Below are positions 34,401-47,700 of a stretch of 64,000 nucleotides of DNA, piece after piece. Position numbers and translations under genes: made by a program. Within the stretch, counting starts at the first letter, position 1; each line of letters begins with the position of its first letter. The notes beneath the pieces are model-generated. The model was given only the letters and a program-made list of their open reading frames with translations. It was not told where the DNA came from and ran no database searches. This DNA comes from Mariannaea sp. PMI_226 (Eukaryota > Ascomycota > Sordariomycetes > Hypocreales > Nectriaceae), in the NCBI GenBank assembly GCA_024336345.1, contig JANFOG010000003.1:1742501-1806500 (forward strand). The letters run 5' to 3'.

Positions 34401-37400
34401 GAGGAGCGACGACGATTGGCAAGATTTCGGGCTCAGCCACCGGCTCAACACCCTCACCACAAATGGAGGAAAATGTCAGTTCAGGAGCCAACACCTCGGG
34501 CATCTCAATGGGGTCAACGCTTTCGGCGAGGACCGAAGTAAGAGAAAGAACAGGTGCAGGCGTTTGCGGCTCAGCTACCGGTTCAAGTTCTTCCACAGTG
34601 ATTGACACCAGGCTCAGCTCAGGAAGAGCAGGCTCAGGCTCAGCAACTGGGTCAACCTGTTCCGCAATAACCGCGGTCAAGCTGAGAACAGGAGAAGGAA
34701 TTTCTGGCTCAGCCAGTGGTGTCAGTTCCTCAACAGAGAGCATCGTCAGAGACAACGTGGGCGGAGGCGCCTCAAGTTCAGCAACAGGCTCAACTTGTTC
34801 ACGGATAATGGTGGATAAGCTGAGGTCTGGAATGGGGACTGCGATAGGCTCAACCCCTTCGCCAACAACCGCGGACAGGCTGAGATTTGGAGGAGGAACA
34901 TCAGGCTCGGCCACAGGCTCCAAATCCTGTACAAGGATACTTGTCATGCTGAGATTAGGAAGAATCTCGGGTTCTGCCACAGGTTCCAGATTCTCAGCAA
35001 TGATACTAGTCAAGCTAAGAGTCGAGGGAGGGATCTCGGGTTCTGCCACAGGCTCCAAGTCCTCAGCGATGATGGTCGTTAAGCTGAGATCCGGAGGTGG
35101 AATTTCAGGCTCGGCCACAGGTTCAACGTCTTCAGTGATAATGCTGGTCAACCTGAGTTCGGGAGCAGGGATCTCAGGTTCAGCGACAGGCTCCAGAATT
35201 TCGGAGATAATTCCCGTAATTCTCAGATCAGGAAGCGGGATGTCAGGCTCGGCCACAGGTTCGAAACTCTGGTTAGAAATTGGCACAATGGAGAGAGCTG
35301 GTGGTACTACAACCTCTTCTCGAGGTTCAATGTTCTCTGATGCAATCAAGGAGATGCCGAGTGCTGGAGATGGGGGCAGTGGCAACTTCTCCTCCATGCC
35401 CGGGTCATGCTGAGCACCAGCATCGTTGTAAGACCTGGACACTGGCCGCGAGCCGTCGACGGGATCTTCTAGCGTCCATGATAGGGCAACGCCTTCAGAA
35501 GAATCATCAACAGTCGATATAGACTTGGGTCGGTCGGCTGGCACGACGCTCACAGGAGAGCCAGGGATCGAGTCATCCCGTCCCCCAAGCATGGAACGAG
35601 GGACATGCAGTGTATCAAGCCCATCCCGAGCTGAAACAATATTGACAGGCTCCGTCATGACACCAGAATCAACCATAACAACCTTAGGGAGTGCTGGCAT
35701 TGGGGGTGGTGGCGAGAAGGGAGTACCAACCGAGCCAGGCGTTACTGAGCGGCCTCTTCGACTAGGAGAGTGAGCTCCGATCGACTCGTCATCACTACCG
35801 AACTCTTGAAGCTCCGCAAAAAGACTCTGGCCTCCGAGAGGCGTTCCCTGGTTGCTGCTGGCGAAACTCATAGGACTGCTCTGCAAAACAGGCTCTTCGC
35901 TAGCTTGACGGGATCGGGTAAAAATGTTTCGGCTAAGACGGAACCGACTACTTCGTTGGGATGAAATAGTGCCAGTAGGAGTTCTGACATGAGTATAATC
36001 ATCCTCATCAGCAGAGGTGGACGCAGTGCTATTGATGGAATGTCGAGAGGCATGTCGGGCCAGAGCAGAAGGAAGGTTAGGAGGCTTCTGCATTTTGCCA
36101 AATCCGCGTGACGGACTCTCTGTTTCAGTCAAGGCATCGTCGCTACCAGAGAAGTCTTCATTGACTGTCTGGAAGTCCTCCGTCTCCGTCGCCGTCGCTC
36201 GTTCGTTGGCCGTCTCGAATGCTGACTCACTAGCCTCGTTCGCGGTATCGAATTGCTCGCTAGCATCAGTGGGCAACAACGAAACGCCACTGGTCTGCTT
36301 ACGAACAGTGATAGTGCTTGCTGTCATTGGTGAACTGGAATGAAGCGGAGATATGTCGCCCTGGTCTTCCCATTCCTGGTCATCTGGGATAACCTCATGC
36401 TTGCTTGAACGGAAGCTTCCCAGAAGCGTGGGAGGCTTCCTAAACTCCTTTGAGTCCTTCTTCTTGCTTCGTCGGTGGGGCTTGGACTCAGCGGTATCAT
36501 TTCTAGCCTTTTCCAGGTCATCACGAAGGTCTTGGATGATGCGCCTGAGCTCCAACTTCTCGGTCTTCTCTCGGTGCAAGAGACTTCGCTGGCTTTGAAT
36601 GGTGCGCTGGGCGTGGTGTAGTGATGACTTCATTGTCTCGGTCTCCAGTACGGCATGTCGGGGAGTTCCCTTGATGGGTGACTGGGGGGGAGAATGGTCA
36701 GGAGTGATGTGATCGCCAGCAGACTCAAAATCATCGTCACTGGCCCGGGGGGCAGACTCCATCGATGCCACTCTAGCGCGCTGAGTAGAGAAAGCCCTCG
36801 CCAACTCCTGGTTCTGACCAGTGAGGTCATCAATTCTTCGCTGCATAGCGGCACGCTCACCTTCAGCCATACCAATCTTACGCTTGGCTGACCCCAGTTC
36901 GATGTCATGGTTCCGGACTGCGGCAGCATATTCGTCAATCAGCCTAGCATGGGTGACCTTGGTTTCATCCAGCTCCCGTTGCGCCGTCACTTTTTCGGTC
37001 GTGATGACGTTTAAGGACTGGATAAGCTTCTTTTCGCGATCCGAGGCTTCCTTTTGTTGAGCTGTGAGCTCCTGCAGCTTTGTCTCCAGGTTCCAATTCT
37101 CTTCCTTGTAGCGATTCTCACTCTCATCAAGGGTCTTAGCGCGTTGTTTAAGGCTCTCCGATTCCCTATCAAGCTGTGAATTACTTTCCTTGAGGTCCTT
37201 TACTTCCTCATCTCTCTCAGCGAGCAAAGCCTGCAGGTTGCGAACCTGGGCGATGAGGGAGGTACTAATCTCGGCGGCAAACTCGATATCGTGGACGCGA
37301 TTTGAGGGCTGATTGCGAATCTTGCGATTAGGGACGCTAAGCTTTGTGGGTGAACCAGTGGCCTGGCTCTCGAATTTGGATGGGCTGACGGAGCGCTATG

Positions 37401-37924
37401 TTCGGAAGCACGGTCAGCCATTTGAAACCTGCAAGTAATAAGAAGAAAAATGACACGATACTTACTCTGCCGCTGCGGGTTTCGGGCGCGAAGGGGGAGT
37501 TTGGGTTGACCTCATTGCTGGGCACTCTCTGTTTAGGCAAGAAGGCGCGAGCAGATTCTCTAGCGAGATTGTGGTACTCCTTCTCAATATCGACAAGCTT
37601 CTGGCGTAGCTCAGGGTTGAGTTCGCCCTCGGCTTGTAGTTTTTCGACCTCCTGAAGTTGCTCCGTCAAGGCTTTACGTTGAGAGACCAGTGCAGTACCG
37701 AGTTTGCTGGCCTCCTCGAGGCGTCGTTCAGTCTCGGTGAGGTGAGCCTCAAGAACACGCCGAGCCTGGCCTGGAGAAGAGGCAGGGCCAGCGATGAAGA
37801 GGTCTTGGTCGAAGTTGGAGTAGCGGTTGCGGGCGGGCGCAGGTGTCGACGTGACGAAGGGGTCGTTCATCGCAGCGCTGGGGGCCGGCAAGCTGGGCTT
37901 GTCGGCAGCCAGCGAGGATGCCAT
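31466..37924 (-). CDS. apsA: ApsA/Num1-type cortical nuclear-migration protein
   Basis: Cell-cortex anchor that holds dynein/microtubules for nuclear positioning. Exons on the minus strand are 37924-37466, 37395-31647 and 31587-31466; introns are 70 bp (37396-37465) and 59 bp (31588-31646). The phases agree and give 2,109 residues. Residues 1-150 and about 160-300 are coiled coil (LEAHLTETERRLEEASKL). About residues 830-1500 hold some 28 tandem repeats of about 23 residues with the core L-S-x-S-I-x-x-E-x-V-E-P-V-A-E-P-E. Residues about 1808-1925 form a PH domain (EYLWKYTRKTG, YFWVHPYTRTLYW, WFNALSYLLL) that should bind PI(4,5)P2. The tail after the last intron is His-rich (GRMHHHGHSHP). Coiled coil, central repeats and C-terminal PH is the known order in Num1, Mcp5 and ApsA. 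Confidence 0.93.
33350..35370 (-). repeat. coding minisatellite of about 69 bp, about 28 units (ApsA)
   Basis: In-frame repeats vary from 20 to 30 codons per unit, and indels in the E-P-E-P linker account for most of the length variation. The units are diverged, so this is an old array and not a recent expansion, although neighbouring units 2-6 are the most alike. Confidence 0.9.
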
Positions 37925-39608
37925 GGTGGTTGAGCGACCCTCAATGAGTCGAGGTTCCTAGAAGTGACTTGGAACCATCAAGAGGGGTGGACGGACGGCG
38001 TGGGCTGGCCCGTCGCGGGGAGGGAGGATTCGCAGTCGTGTTGTGTGTTGATTTGTGTTGTCGAAGGATGAGCTAAGTTGGGCAAGTTGGCTGGTGGGTG
38101 AGATTAAAGCAGGTTGCCTGGCGCGCTGTGCAGGACAGCTAGGGGATTATGCCAGCGTGGAGCTGTGACCTTGATAGTGAAGAGGCAGAGGCCCGCGCAG
38201 GGACGGGGGGGGGATGATAATAGACAAAAAAAAATAATAAAAGAATAATTAATGAGAGGGAAGAACAGTCCGGACTGCTCGACGCAATTGAGAAAACAGG
38301 ATAATAATTAATTGGAGAGCAAGGCAGAGAGGGATTGGATGGATGAGGGGAAAAACGAGCAAACGCTTCCCGACAAAATGCAACCAAAACAATAAACAAC
38401 AAAAATAAAAAAGCCTGGAAGCCAACCACAGAAGCCGAGGCCGCGTTGCACGCAAGGTTTCTCAATTCAGGTACGCAGAGGAACGGCGCGAGACGCACTG
38501 GAATGAACTCTGATGGCTTGCGCGACAGCCAACATTCCCGATTAGCTTCGGGTGGTTTGTTCAGTGGCGTGCAATAAACGGCCCGCGTGCAAAAGAGAGT
38601 GAGTGAGTGAGCAAAACAAACTCTCGACAATCGGTGTCCCACAGGTTGGCGGCGTCAACCGTCAATCAGAATGGCGTGTGACGGAAGAGGAGGCGCGCGC
38701 GCCAAAATAGTTCGAGCCTGTGAGAAAGACTGTGGCTTGGTGGTGGTGGTGGGGGGCGAGCGAGGTCACACTAGGCTTCCAGAAGAGGAGCTGGAGATTA
38801 ATGGCTTTTTCGATACTGGTGAACGCTTCGCTCCAGCCGTGGTTGCCCGTGGATCGTCCGATTAGGGGTACAAGCGGTGAACACGACAATGACAATAACG
38901 TCCCAAGAGGTTACTCCTTAACGATGGATGGAAGGAGAGGCGAGGCGACGACAGAGTCTGGCGGTCCGCTGCTGTACAAGCGGTCTGCGGATGAGGCCAG
39001 GAGAAAGAAGAAAGGAGATCAGGCCGAAAAGCTGCAGCGACGATGAACGAACGGGTGCCCCGGCTAGGAAATGAATGAGACGACGCGGTGCGATAGGACG
39101 GCCCGTTATAGTGAAGTATGAGGGGAAAGGGAACCGAAAGAAGGGCGGGATGGCAGGTCAGGGCACTGATTGGATCGACCGATGCTGCAAGACAGGACCC
39201 CCCCGAAATGGCCCCTAAAATTAACGCGGCAGGAATCTGTGCAAAGCACGTAGTCCCCTACCCGTTGCCGTCGATGATTGGCGAGCATATGCGTGATGAA
39301 GAAATACAGTATGTACTTAACTATTCCCTAAAAACAGGCTGACGCTGATGAGGGGAGTGGGAAAACGAAAACACACACAGCGGTGACGTCTAGTCAAGGT
39401 ACTACTACTATGTACGAGATAGAGTGGCTATTGAATGGCTATTGAAGGCACACAAATGCGCAGCCAAGAGGTAGCCGACCAGGGAGAGAGAAACACTCGA
39501 TTTCGGTTATTGATGAAGTATTCTACAGCCAACTGAGACGCACTATGGGACGTTTTGCTGTCGCTTCCTCCCCTTCGTGTCTTTTGTTGCCGCTCGGATA
39601 GAGCACTA
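37925..39608. other. ApsA upstream region, no supportable gene
   Basis: The 167-codon minus frame at 38139-38642 is Phe/Leu/Ser-rich leader DNA with an A/T homopolymer at 38222-38250 and resembles no family. It probably contains the ApsA promoter. Confidence 0.5.
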
Positions 39609-40130
39609 CTAATTAGTTGATGAACGAGACCTCAATCCCGTCAGCGAGCTGTGCCCTGGGACTGTGCGTTGCAGACGACCTGTCCGTTGTTTCGGGCATC
39701 TGGGCCCCAATGGGATGAAGCCGTGTCTGGTGCTCCCCTCCGTCCACTCAATTCGTACTACCTGTGTGTATACGGCTGCTGCATCATGCAGTCCGCTCCA
39801 TTCATCAATCATCAAGAGCCACTTCTTCCAGTAATTGACAGATGGCTCGTGAGAAGACGAAGGCGAGCCCTTGTTCGTCATGTTTGATGATGTTGCCCCT
39901 GCGCTGACTAGAGCTGCACCGCCTCCGAGAGGAGGGAGCGAGAGAAGATCACCTCTGGCGAGGGTAGAGAAGGAGGTACCTTTGGTGGCGCTGTGCTCGC
40001 ACCTTTGACTTCGTGTACCCTCAATAAAACTTTTTTGGAAAGGAGGAGGAAGAACGGGCTTAGGATTGGAACTGGGACCCTGGGCGTGGAGTCGGTCATG
40101 GTGGAACGTGGAGAGTGGAACTTCGTCCAT
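39609..40130 (-). CDS. uncharacterised 173-residue ORF
   Basis: It starts with ATG 40130. The first half is low in complexity, and a central segment (SVNYWKKWLLMIDEWSGLHDAAAVYTQV) looks protein-like. No family is recognised. An alternative frame, 40099-39908, starts MTDSTPRVPVPIL and is also open. It could be a spliced small gene or a chance ORF. Confidence 0.25.
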   Translation of the reverse strand: MDEVPLSTFHHDRLHAQGPSSNPKPVLPPPFQKSFIEGTRSQRCEHSATKGTSFSTLARGDLLSLPPLGGGAALVSAGATSSNMTNKGSPSSSHEPSVNYWKKWLLMIDEWSGLHDAAAVYTQVVRIEWTEGSTRHGFIPLGPRCPKQRTGRLQRTVPGHSSLTGLRSRSSTN

Positions 40131-43100
40131 GGGACGTGGAAGAGGTAATTAACGCTGACGCTTTCTGCTTAACTGCAGGCGCATCAACTAAGTTAGTCAG
40201 GTACCGACCGGCTTTAATTGGCTTCTTCCTTAACCACCCTGGACGGCCAATATCAAGGGTTCGGGATGAGCTGGGGGTTAGCGAACGGGGGGAGTACCTC
40301 GCCTCTGCAGTCGCTTTGCAGTAGCTCTGCAGTCGTTGCTCTGCACTGCTCCTCCTAATAATATACATTGCTCCGCATATATCCACAGGCTGACCCTATT
40401 CATGTTCGTTTGCGCTTCAGCTCCTCGGGTCATGCTCCTCAAATATTGGGTGCTTCGCAAAGTCCCCGACTGGACTGGATGTGGATTCGGAGAGAGCGCT
40501 TAGTCCTGCATCGGAAATGGGAGGGAAGAGGGGAATAGTCATCATCATCAGATTTGGCAATATCTAGGATTCGTCTTCAACTCAATGTCCTGTCTCTTTA
40601 GTTCTTACAGAGTACTGATCCTGGCGCCAATGGATGGAGATCCGTCTCTGCCCCGCCAGGTTGATCATCATACATCCGTGGTCCTGTCTCTTCTTGAACG
40701 ACGTTGGCGTCATTTTTGTCAACAACTAGCGAGACATTAGAGAAGTTGCAAATCTGTTATAATTCCCTGCTGGGCTGAAAGGCTGGATTGATGATACACA
40801 GAGCTCTGAGAGCAGCTGGGGCCAGAGTCAATGTAATCTTGTTCCCAGTGGGCGAAAGGGAGAAGGCAAGGGTTACCAGAAGTTGTTCAGTCGGCCTTCA
40901 TTGTAGCAACACTTGATGTCATCACAAGTGGATGAAGAGATCCAGTGAGCAAATGAATGGAGATTTTATTCGCCTTTTTCCCTTTTCTTGACTTCAGACT
41001 TGTTCCCAGTGAGGAAATAACTAAAGGGCTGAACTGACTCAATGATCGGCCCTCGGTACCTTGAATAGAAGTTACATAGTACAAAGCCCATATGCCCGAG
41101 GGTGCACACATGGCATGGCCATTGAGAGGCAGATTTGTTATTCCGCTATGGTATGTGTGTAGTTAATTGACTCGAAGGCCGTTTACCACCAGCCAGCCTA
41201 GAGAAGGAATGGAAATTCCACCCTCTCCTCTATGAGACGAAGGTGGGGGAGCCTTGTTCTTGATGCCCTGGCATAGCGAGGGAAGTGCGAAACTGTTATG
41301 AGGGGCTCGGTGATGACACTCCGGAGTGCCACCGCGCACAGTTTTATCTCAAAGAAAATTCAGCCTCGTAGCTGTGAAGAATCAGTGTCTTAGGGCTTAA
41401 TAACACCCAGGATCGACACCTTGATACTCCAACCTGTGGACGAATGAACTACCAAGCGTTGCACGTATCCCCCTCCCACAATTGACCTTCTGGAATCTTT
41501 TGGTCAAGCATTGATTCTTAGAGGGTCTTCAAGGGTCGCAGCCAATCAACAAGAAAACCCGATTGAATTACCTACCTAAGGTAAGGTACCCAGATAGGTA
41601 GCCTACTAGGGTAACCTCCATCACCAAAATGATCGGACGTGGTGGAAGACGTACATGGATATGGACATGGACATGGACATGTTTATGCGCATGCACATGT
41701 AAAAACCCGCTTTCAAATCTTTGACTGACTATACTCACACGCACAATGAATGCAAGAAGTAAAAAATTACTGAAATACGTGGTGAAATTTTTTTTAAAAA
41801 TTCTCCCAAATAAAGTGCCTGATTGTTTCCCTGTCGCATAAACACTTCATCTCATTTCTCAAAGCGACTCTAGCAGGGGTCAGGAAGCTCCAGGCGACCA
41901 ATAATATGCCACTAGCTGTCATGGGACTTGATGGTAGCCCGCTTCTCATTTGCTGCCCTGTTACCATTGTGGATGTTTTTTTGGAGGGGCCCTTGAAAGC
42001 TCTGGGCAACGGGTACGTACTTTCTCCCAAAGCGCAAGCGTAAAATTTCCTGTTGGCAAAGAGTGAAAGGTGCAGGAGCCAGTGAGGTGCTTGCTTTTTG
42101 TTTGTTATCCATCAAGATGATCAGATCGCCACTGGTCCATTGATCAACTGAGATGTGACTCAATAAACATTATGCGTTGGCTACCTTGACTTTATGCACT
42201 CCGACGGGATTCTCTTGTCAAGCATTGATTTCGTGAGTGTTGTGAGAGTTACGAGCGTCATAAGCCAATCATGATGACGACACGCGTTGTTGACTCAGGA
42301 ACACTGTTTATGCTGCTGTGTACATAGTAAACACGTCACCAATGAACAATAACATGAGCGGTATTCCATCCCCGCTTGTCTCAGCATGAGTAGATACAGT
42401 TTCCAGAGGGGTAAAGGTGTATCTGCTGTTTTTTTATGCATGTGATTTGGTCTTGATCTAATCTGTAAACTAGGCGATACTGTCCGACACTGACATACTA
42501 CTGCTCGTACTTCAGGGTAGCCCTCAGAAAAAGAACTGTGAACCAGTCAAAACACCAACATCCATTATATCGAGTGTCGGTAGATTGTTAAACTTGTAAG
42601 GGTTCAGGTAGCTTTATTCAGCTTATATATAATAAATTATTTAGATTGGAGAATTTATTTTATTGTAAGCCCATTCTTTGTTTCTAAAAAAAAGAAAAGA
42701 ACAAAAAAAGAGGCGAGACAACCCCCCCGCATGTTCGCAGTGGTCTTACGCTTCAAACTGCCTGACTTTGGCCCATTCTCCAGCTGAAAAATCTTCAGAT
42801 GGCTAGGATGGAGATCGAACTTGTGGCTAGGAGAACCCTTCGATCTCAAAGCGGCAGGACTGTCTGGAAACAGTTCTTTGTGCGACGTTGTCGCAATAGC
42901 CAGGCTGGCACCTGGTCGAAGCCCCGACTGCGCCAATTGGGAGAGTTGCCTCTGACGATGGGACAGGTTACACTCGTTTATATACCATAGGTAGGTAGGT
43001 ACATCATGTACATCATGTCAGAGACCCAAGGTCACCTGTTCACGGACCATGTTGTGTGACAGTGTCCTTCCGCTACAGAACGTAGGTGGGAGGACGATGG

Positions 43101-43353
43101 TGCTTTGACTTACAAACTATACATATACTTGGATAGCTAGGCAAGGCAAAGCTGTCATAAATTTCACCGTGGGGGAGCGGCGTCATGGAGTTCGCAAAAC
43201 CCTATAGCGTGTGAGATACAGTAACCTAGATATATATGCGATGGAAAAGTGCCAGAACCGCGCGGCCCTCAATGCCATCATATATGTTGTATCATGAAGG
43301 TGATCTGAAATTTGTCGTGCCCACTCCGATGCACGATATAATGGCAAACACAT
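40131..43353. other. 3.2-kb gene-free region
   Basis: No coding, RNA or mobile-element signal is recognised. A short GGACAT/GGATAT hexamer run is at 41653-41681. A/T homopolymers occur at 41788-41800 and 42688-42710. Confidence 0.55.
41653..41681. repeat. GGAYAT hexanucleotide run
   Basis: About four to five copies of GGATAT/GGACAT in non-coding DNA. A larger, more degenerate tract of the same type lies at 56230-56480. Confidence 0.7.
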
Positions 43354-43614
43354 ATGGCAAACCCAATACGTGGTGACTTTGGGAGTCGACTGCGGCACAT
43401 CTTTATCGGGGACCACGGTACAAGTGCGATAAAAGACATCCTCACAAGGACACCAAAGCATTTGAAACATTTTACGTTAGCTGCCCCGTTTGGAGAGACA
43501 ATGATACGACATGTCCCGTATGCCCTCTCTGGAACCGCTTCCGGGATATTAGAGAACCTTAGGATTATGAGAAAACGTGGAATCGAGGAGGTAGCGAACA
43601 AATACACCAAATGA
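43354..43614 (+). pseudogene. possible relic of a leucine-rich-repeat/F-box-like protein
   Basis: An 86-codon frame includes LRHIFIGDHGTSAIKDILT and LKHFTLAAPFG, which read like LRR segments of fungal F-box proteins. There is no F-box or further repeats and the opposite strand is also open (43278-43652). A decayed fragment or a chance ORF are both possible. Confidence 0.2.
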
Positions 43615-43966
43615 GCACATTTCAATTGAGTATGGCAGGATATAGAGAACAACAGTGAACAAGCGGGCCCTTGCTATATGTAAGCAGAAGAACTAAAACA
43701 GTAAATGAAGGAATTCAAGCCAATCAGATAAAGTATGTCGCTCTGCTGCATCGCAGAAAGGTAAAGAGTACTGATGTCGAGGCTACTGAATGACGTTTTC
43801 CAATGATAATATCTTGAGCCGTGAATGACCGTGTACCAAGGAGTATCCTTCTCTCCCCATCATTCATTCGTGAAGCTATCATCAGCTGCGATTGTGATAT
43901 AAGCATAACCTCAGAACGAGCGACCTCCATCAGCCATGGGTTGTAGGATCAGGCTGCAGACAATCC

Positions 43967-44739
43967 TCAGTCGGGGAAGCTGTAATAGTGATAGGAGCCC
44001 TCGGAATCCGACTTGGTGTTTTGATGCAGCGTGACACTTTGCTGAAACTTCTCGATAAATTCTGACACTTCATCCTCAAAGGACCTGTCCCACCGGATTG
44101 GTCCGCCATCCAAGTCCTTAAGTAGAGCGCGGTTGTACGTCAGAATGTAGAAGCGGTCATTGGTGTAGTGCATATTCCCCGGGTTCAGCTTGGTATCAAC
44201 GCCAGCTTTTCTGAGAGCCCGGAGCACGTCTGTAATCCGAGGCCTGACAAAGGCCTCGTCAGTGGGCACTTCGCCGCGCAGGAGGGGCTTGCCGGTGACG
44301 TCGGACAGGATGACGGTCGGGTTCCCGCCCCATTTGGTTTTTCCCAGGAGGCGAGCAGCACAGGGGACTTGGAAGCGCTCTAGCCTGTCGTAGACGTCGC
44401 TTTCGTAGGCCCAGCCACGGTTGTAAGAAGTGTTGCACGGGGTTTCCTTCAGCACTATCTTAGAGGGTAGGTCTCGGTCATCGACGGCGACTCTCATAAA
44501 GCCTTGCATGTAGTACTCCGGACGGAGTTCTATGAAATTACTAGGTCCCTGCACCTTCCGATTATTGAACTTGAAAGAAGTGGGCTCCTGATGGCCTTTG
44601 TTAGAGCTTTGGCCGACGTGGAAGTGTGCATGCGTACTTTGGCCTCGGCCATCAAGGCCGCAAATTGGGCTCGCTGCGACAAGGGGCCTGGAGCGAGGGA
44701 TGAAGAATAGCCACGCAAGTAGGAGTAAGAATCAGACAT
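43967..44739 (-). CDS. degenerate kinase-like protein, two exons
   Basis: Exons on the minus strand are 44739-44638 and 44569-43967. The 68-bp intron (GTACGC...CTAAC...TTTCAAG) is phase 0. It removes what otherwise looks like a frameshift and gives 234 residues. The exon 1 product includes PLSQRAQFAALMAEAK, a helix often seen at the start of fungal kinase-like proteins. Exon 2 has a lysine block (PSKIVLKETPCN), a hinge-like ILSDVTGKPL and a late GNMHYTNDRFYILTYNRA block. The latter corresponds to the catalytic N and metal-binding loop, but the expected Asp residues (HxD and D of DFG) are missing. It is probably a pseudokinase or a non-functional family member. It stands isolated in a gene-poor region. 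Confidence 0.62.
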
Positions 44740-47700
44740 GACGACTGGGAGGTTGATCGACAAGTGAGGAAGAGAACAAGAAAAATAACGTTACAGGGCC
44801 AGAGGACGAACCAGCGCATTCATATAAGTTCTGACCGCTGACGTTGGCTTGCCGCAATCGGGATCTTTAACCCAATCAAGGCTGCCATGGCTTGCATGTA
44901 CCTGTCGATGCTCTGGTCTAGATGTGTCTAATCGTGACGGCTACTGCACTCCCCCACACTCCAATGCCGAAGTCAAGGGACGAGGCAAGGCCGCTGTTGC
45001 GGTGAGTCCTATAACGGAGGAGCAAAGCGGAGGCACTGGGCTGCTGGAGGCGTCTACAGCGTCACTTTCGGGCCTTCGGAGCAGATGGAACTGTTATTAT
45101 TCAGTATAATTCTAAAGCTCTTCAACTTCTTCATTTCTTTCCCTATTTTTCGGGGGAGGTAGGGGGGCCATGGAAGGAACCGGGAAGGGATCTTCAACGT
45201 AACCTCGTGGGTGAGGACGCCAACCGTCTTTTGGCCCCCAAGCTGGACCCGCCAAAGCGATGCAGAGAACAAACAGCTGGTGTCCTTGCTAGTTGGGTTG
45301 TTTCAAGACGGTTGTTGGGGCATGGGAGAGGGATCGCCATGTGGCGGAAGGAATGCAGGGCTTGCATTGGCACCTTAGTTCCACCTCGAGTGTTTCGAGG
45401 AAATCTCCTATCCCCGAGAGAGATCATCCGAGGACGTTGATATTTCCATCCCTTGTTATACAAGCAAGTTGCGGTGCTGCAGATCCTAGATCTGGCTGAT
45501 TAGGGACATGTTTATTTAAGCTCGTCGTATCGCTTCCACTCACCCAACGTAGCCTCTAGCGATTCGATTACCTATCTCACAATTATCAGTGTCCCTAATA
45601 CAAAGGCAGTCATCATCCCTTTGAATAGATATAAACCAATTGACCGGCATCTCTAGCTCGGAAGTCCGAGTTCGGATGTAGTTCCTGGCAGCCAAGACTA
45701 CTGCAGACCACAGGCTCTCTCCTTCAACACACGCACACAAAGTTATATGTCACCCCATTCATTTTCTTTTATGGGGGTGGAGGGTTCAGTTTCATTATCA
45801 ACACCAAAAAGAATATGTTGAGAATTACTAGTATTGCAATAGCCCTGGCTGAAGTCAAAGAGAATAACAAACCTCGCCTTCGGATACCACCGCACTATCG
45901 CATCATTCTACGATAGAGTGGCGTAGAGGCTACTCCTAGGATATGGCGAATTTTGAAGAGTGCATTTCCAGCAGAATTAAAGGCACGGTAATAACATGGT
46001 AGCCACCCAAAAAGAAAGCTACCGGCATATCTCTCCGAGTCACTCTCAGCCCATATCGAAGCAATGCACCATGTCTTCGTTGGATCAAACTATTGACCAA
46101 AAGAAAACAGGGCACGTAATTTACGTTAAACTACTGAGACGATTCCATACGCCAGAGACAGACACAAATGGTCAGCTGCTTACGATATGTCCTCCTCTTA
46201 TCATCAATTCGCGATACTTTACTCTCGGGAGCATGACTTACCTCAATGCTATCGCGGCCGAATGACCACACCCCGCGCACACTTCAATACCATACTGGAT
46301 TCGTGGCAGTGGTTAATCGATCACGAGTGCGCGCCACGTATTTCGATTTTTGCACATTCTACTTCTCGTTCAGCCATGTATTGACGCTTCTTAACCCCCT
46401 CCTTTTCATGGAGGGGGAGTGGCGATACAGCAGTTGGTGGATAGGAGAAACACATCGACTTGGGAGCCGCAGCCAACAAAATGGCGGTCAAAATCAATAT
46501 CCAACCAGTCAAAGAAGCACGGCGCCCAGTCATTACCGGGTTGACAAGCTCCCAACAACGTGGAGAGTGCAAAAATTTGTTGGAATGTGTTCCAGCAACT
46601 GCTGCTCCCCCCTTCCTGTTACGCCCGGTCACAGTGACTAGGATGAGAAAAAGGCATACGTATGTGTTGAAAACGTGGAAGGGATCGATCCACGCACACT
46701 AAGTTGTGGTCGGACTGTGGTTCCGATGCTAATCCTCCAATAAGAGACGGCCTGTATAAGGGCAACGAGGTAGATAGTCGAGAAATTTGGTGTTGATTGC
46801 GGCTCACACTGGAAAGCCTCCATTCGGTTGACAGGTCATTAATTCATCATCTGCCGCGTCGCTATCAGGCCGTTCCACAATGATTTGCATATGAGGCAAT
46901 TGAGAAGCACGTGGAGTGCCCTATGATTAAAGACTCTGACAATCAAAGCGGAAACTCGCGGCTGAGGTCTCCTGACTGTGCATTTTGGGCTGAGAGAAGG
47001 ATATCCCTGCCCCGGCGAGAACCAGTGAAGTGGCGACATCTGGTTCAGATATTGTGAACAGAAGCTGAGATTTGGAGACAAGATGTGACCGATTGCAACC
47101 TCTGGGTCCCTTTCACTTGGCCGAGTTCCAACGGAAAGACTCCGGAGGTCGTGGTTGGAGGGCGCTGGGTCGGCCAATGCAAGCCATGTGTCCTCGCAGC
47201 TCCGACACTGCAGCGCTCAACCGTCCTATCGTATTAGATTCACATCACCAGACACGTCGTCCACAGAATATGCCCGAGAGATTTCAAAGTGACTTTCTTG
47301 ACAGCCACAAAGCGCAATGTCAGGGGAGTGTGAGTTCGTGCTGATTAGTTGGCTCTCCAGGTCGGCCGTACCATTTGATTACTTCAGGATAAGTTCGATA
47401 ACGCCACAAAGACGAGATTAACATGGCGCATACCATAATTGGAAAGGCGAGGTAGGAAAGAAACGACATATGATGAAGTTCTGATGCACAGGATGGACCA
47501 AGAAGTTTGTCACCAGAGGTATAATGGGACAGATATCCTGCGTGATACAAATCACGATCCCCACGGACCGTTGGTTCCCGTAAAATCGAGATGTGACCCT
47601 TCCGGCAGACGAATATGCTCTATGGTATCGGTACATGAAGATAGCCGACGGCGAACGGCACGTCGGTCAGGCGAAGCACGCCACAGCTGCGGCATATCTG

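Noticed and set aside
33938..35413. 491-codon plus-strand ORF
   Set aside because: Mirror of the ApsA repeat array. The repetitive Gly/Ser/Thr product comes from the antisense of the Glu-Pro repeats; the minus frame carries recognisable domains.
38139..38642. 167-codon minus ORF upstream of ApsA
   Set aside because: Low-complexity Phe/Leu/Ser composition over homopolymer-rich leader DNA; no family or intron support.
44530..44640. Apparent frameshift in the kinase-like gene
   Set aside because: Resolved by a phase-0 intron (44570-44637) with GT, CTAAC and AG, which restores a continuous frame.
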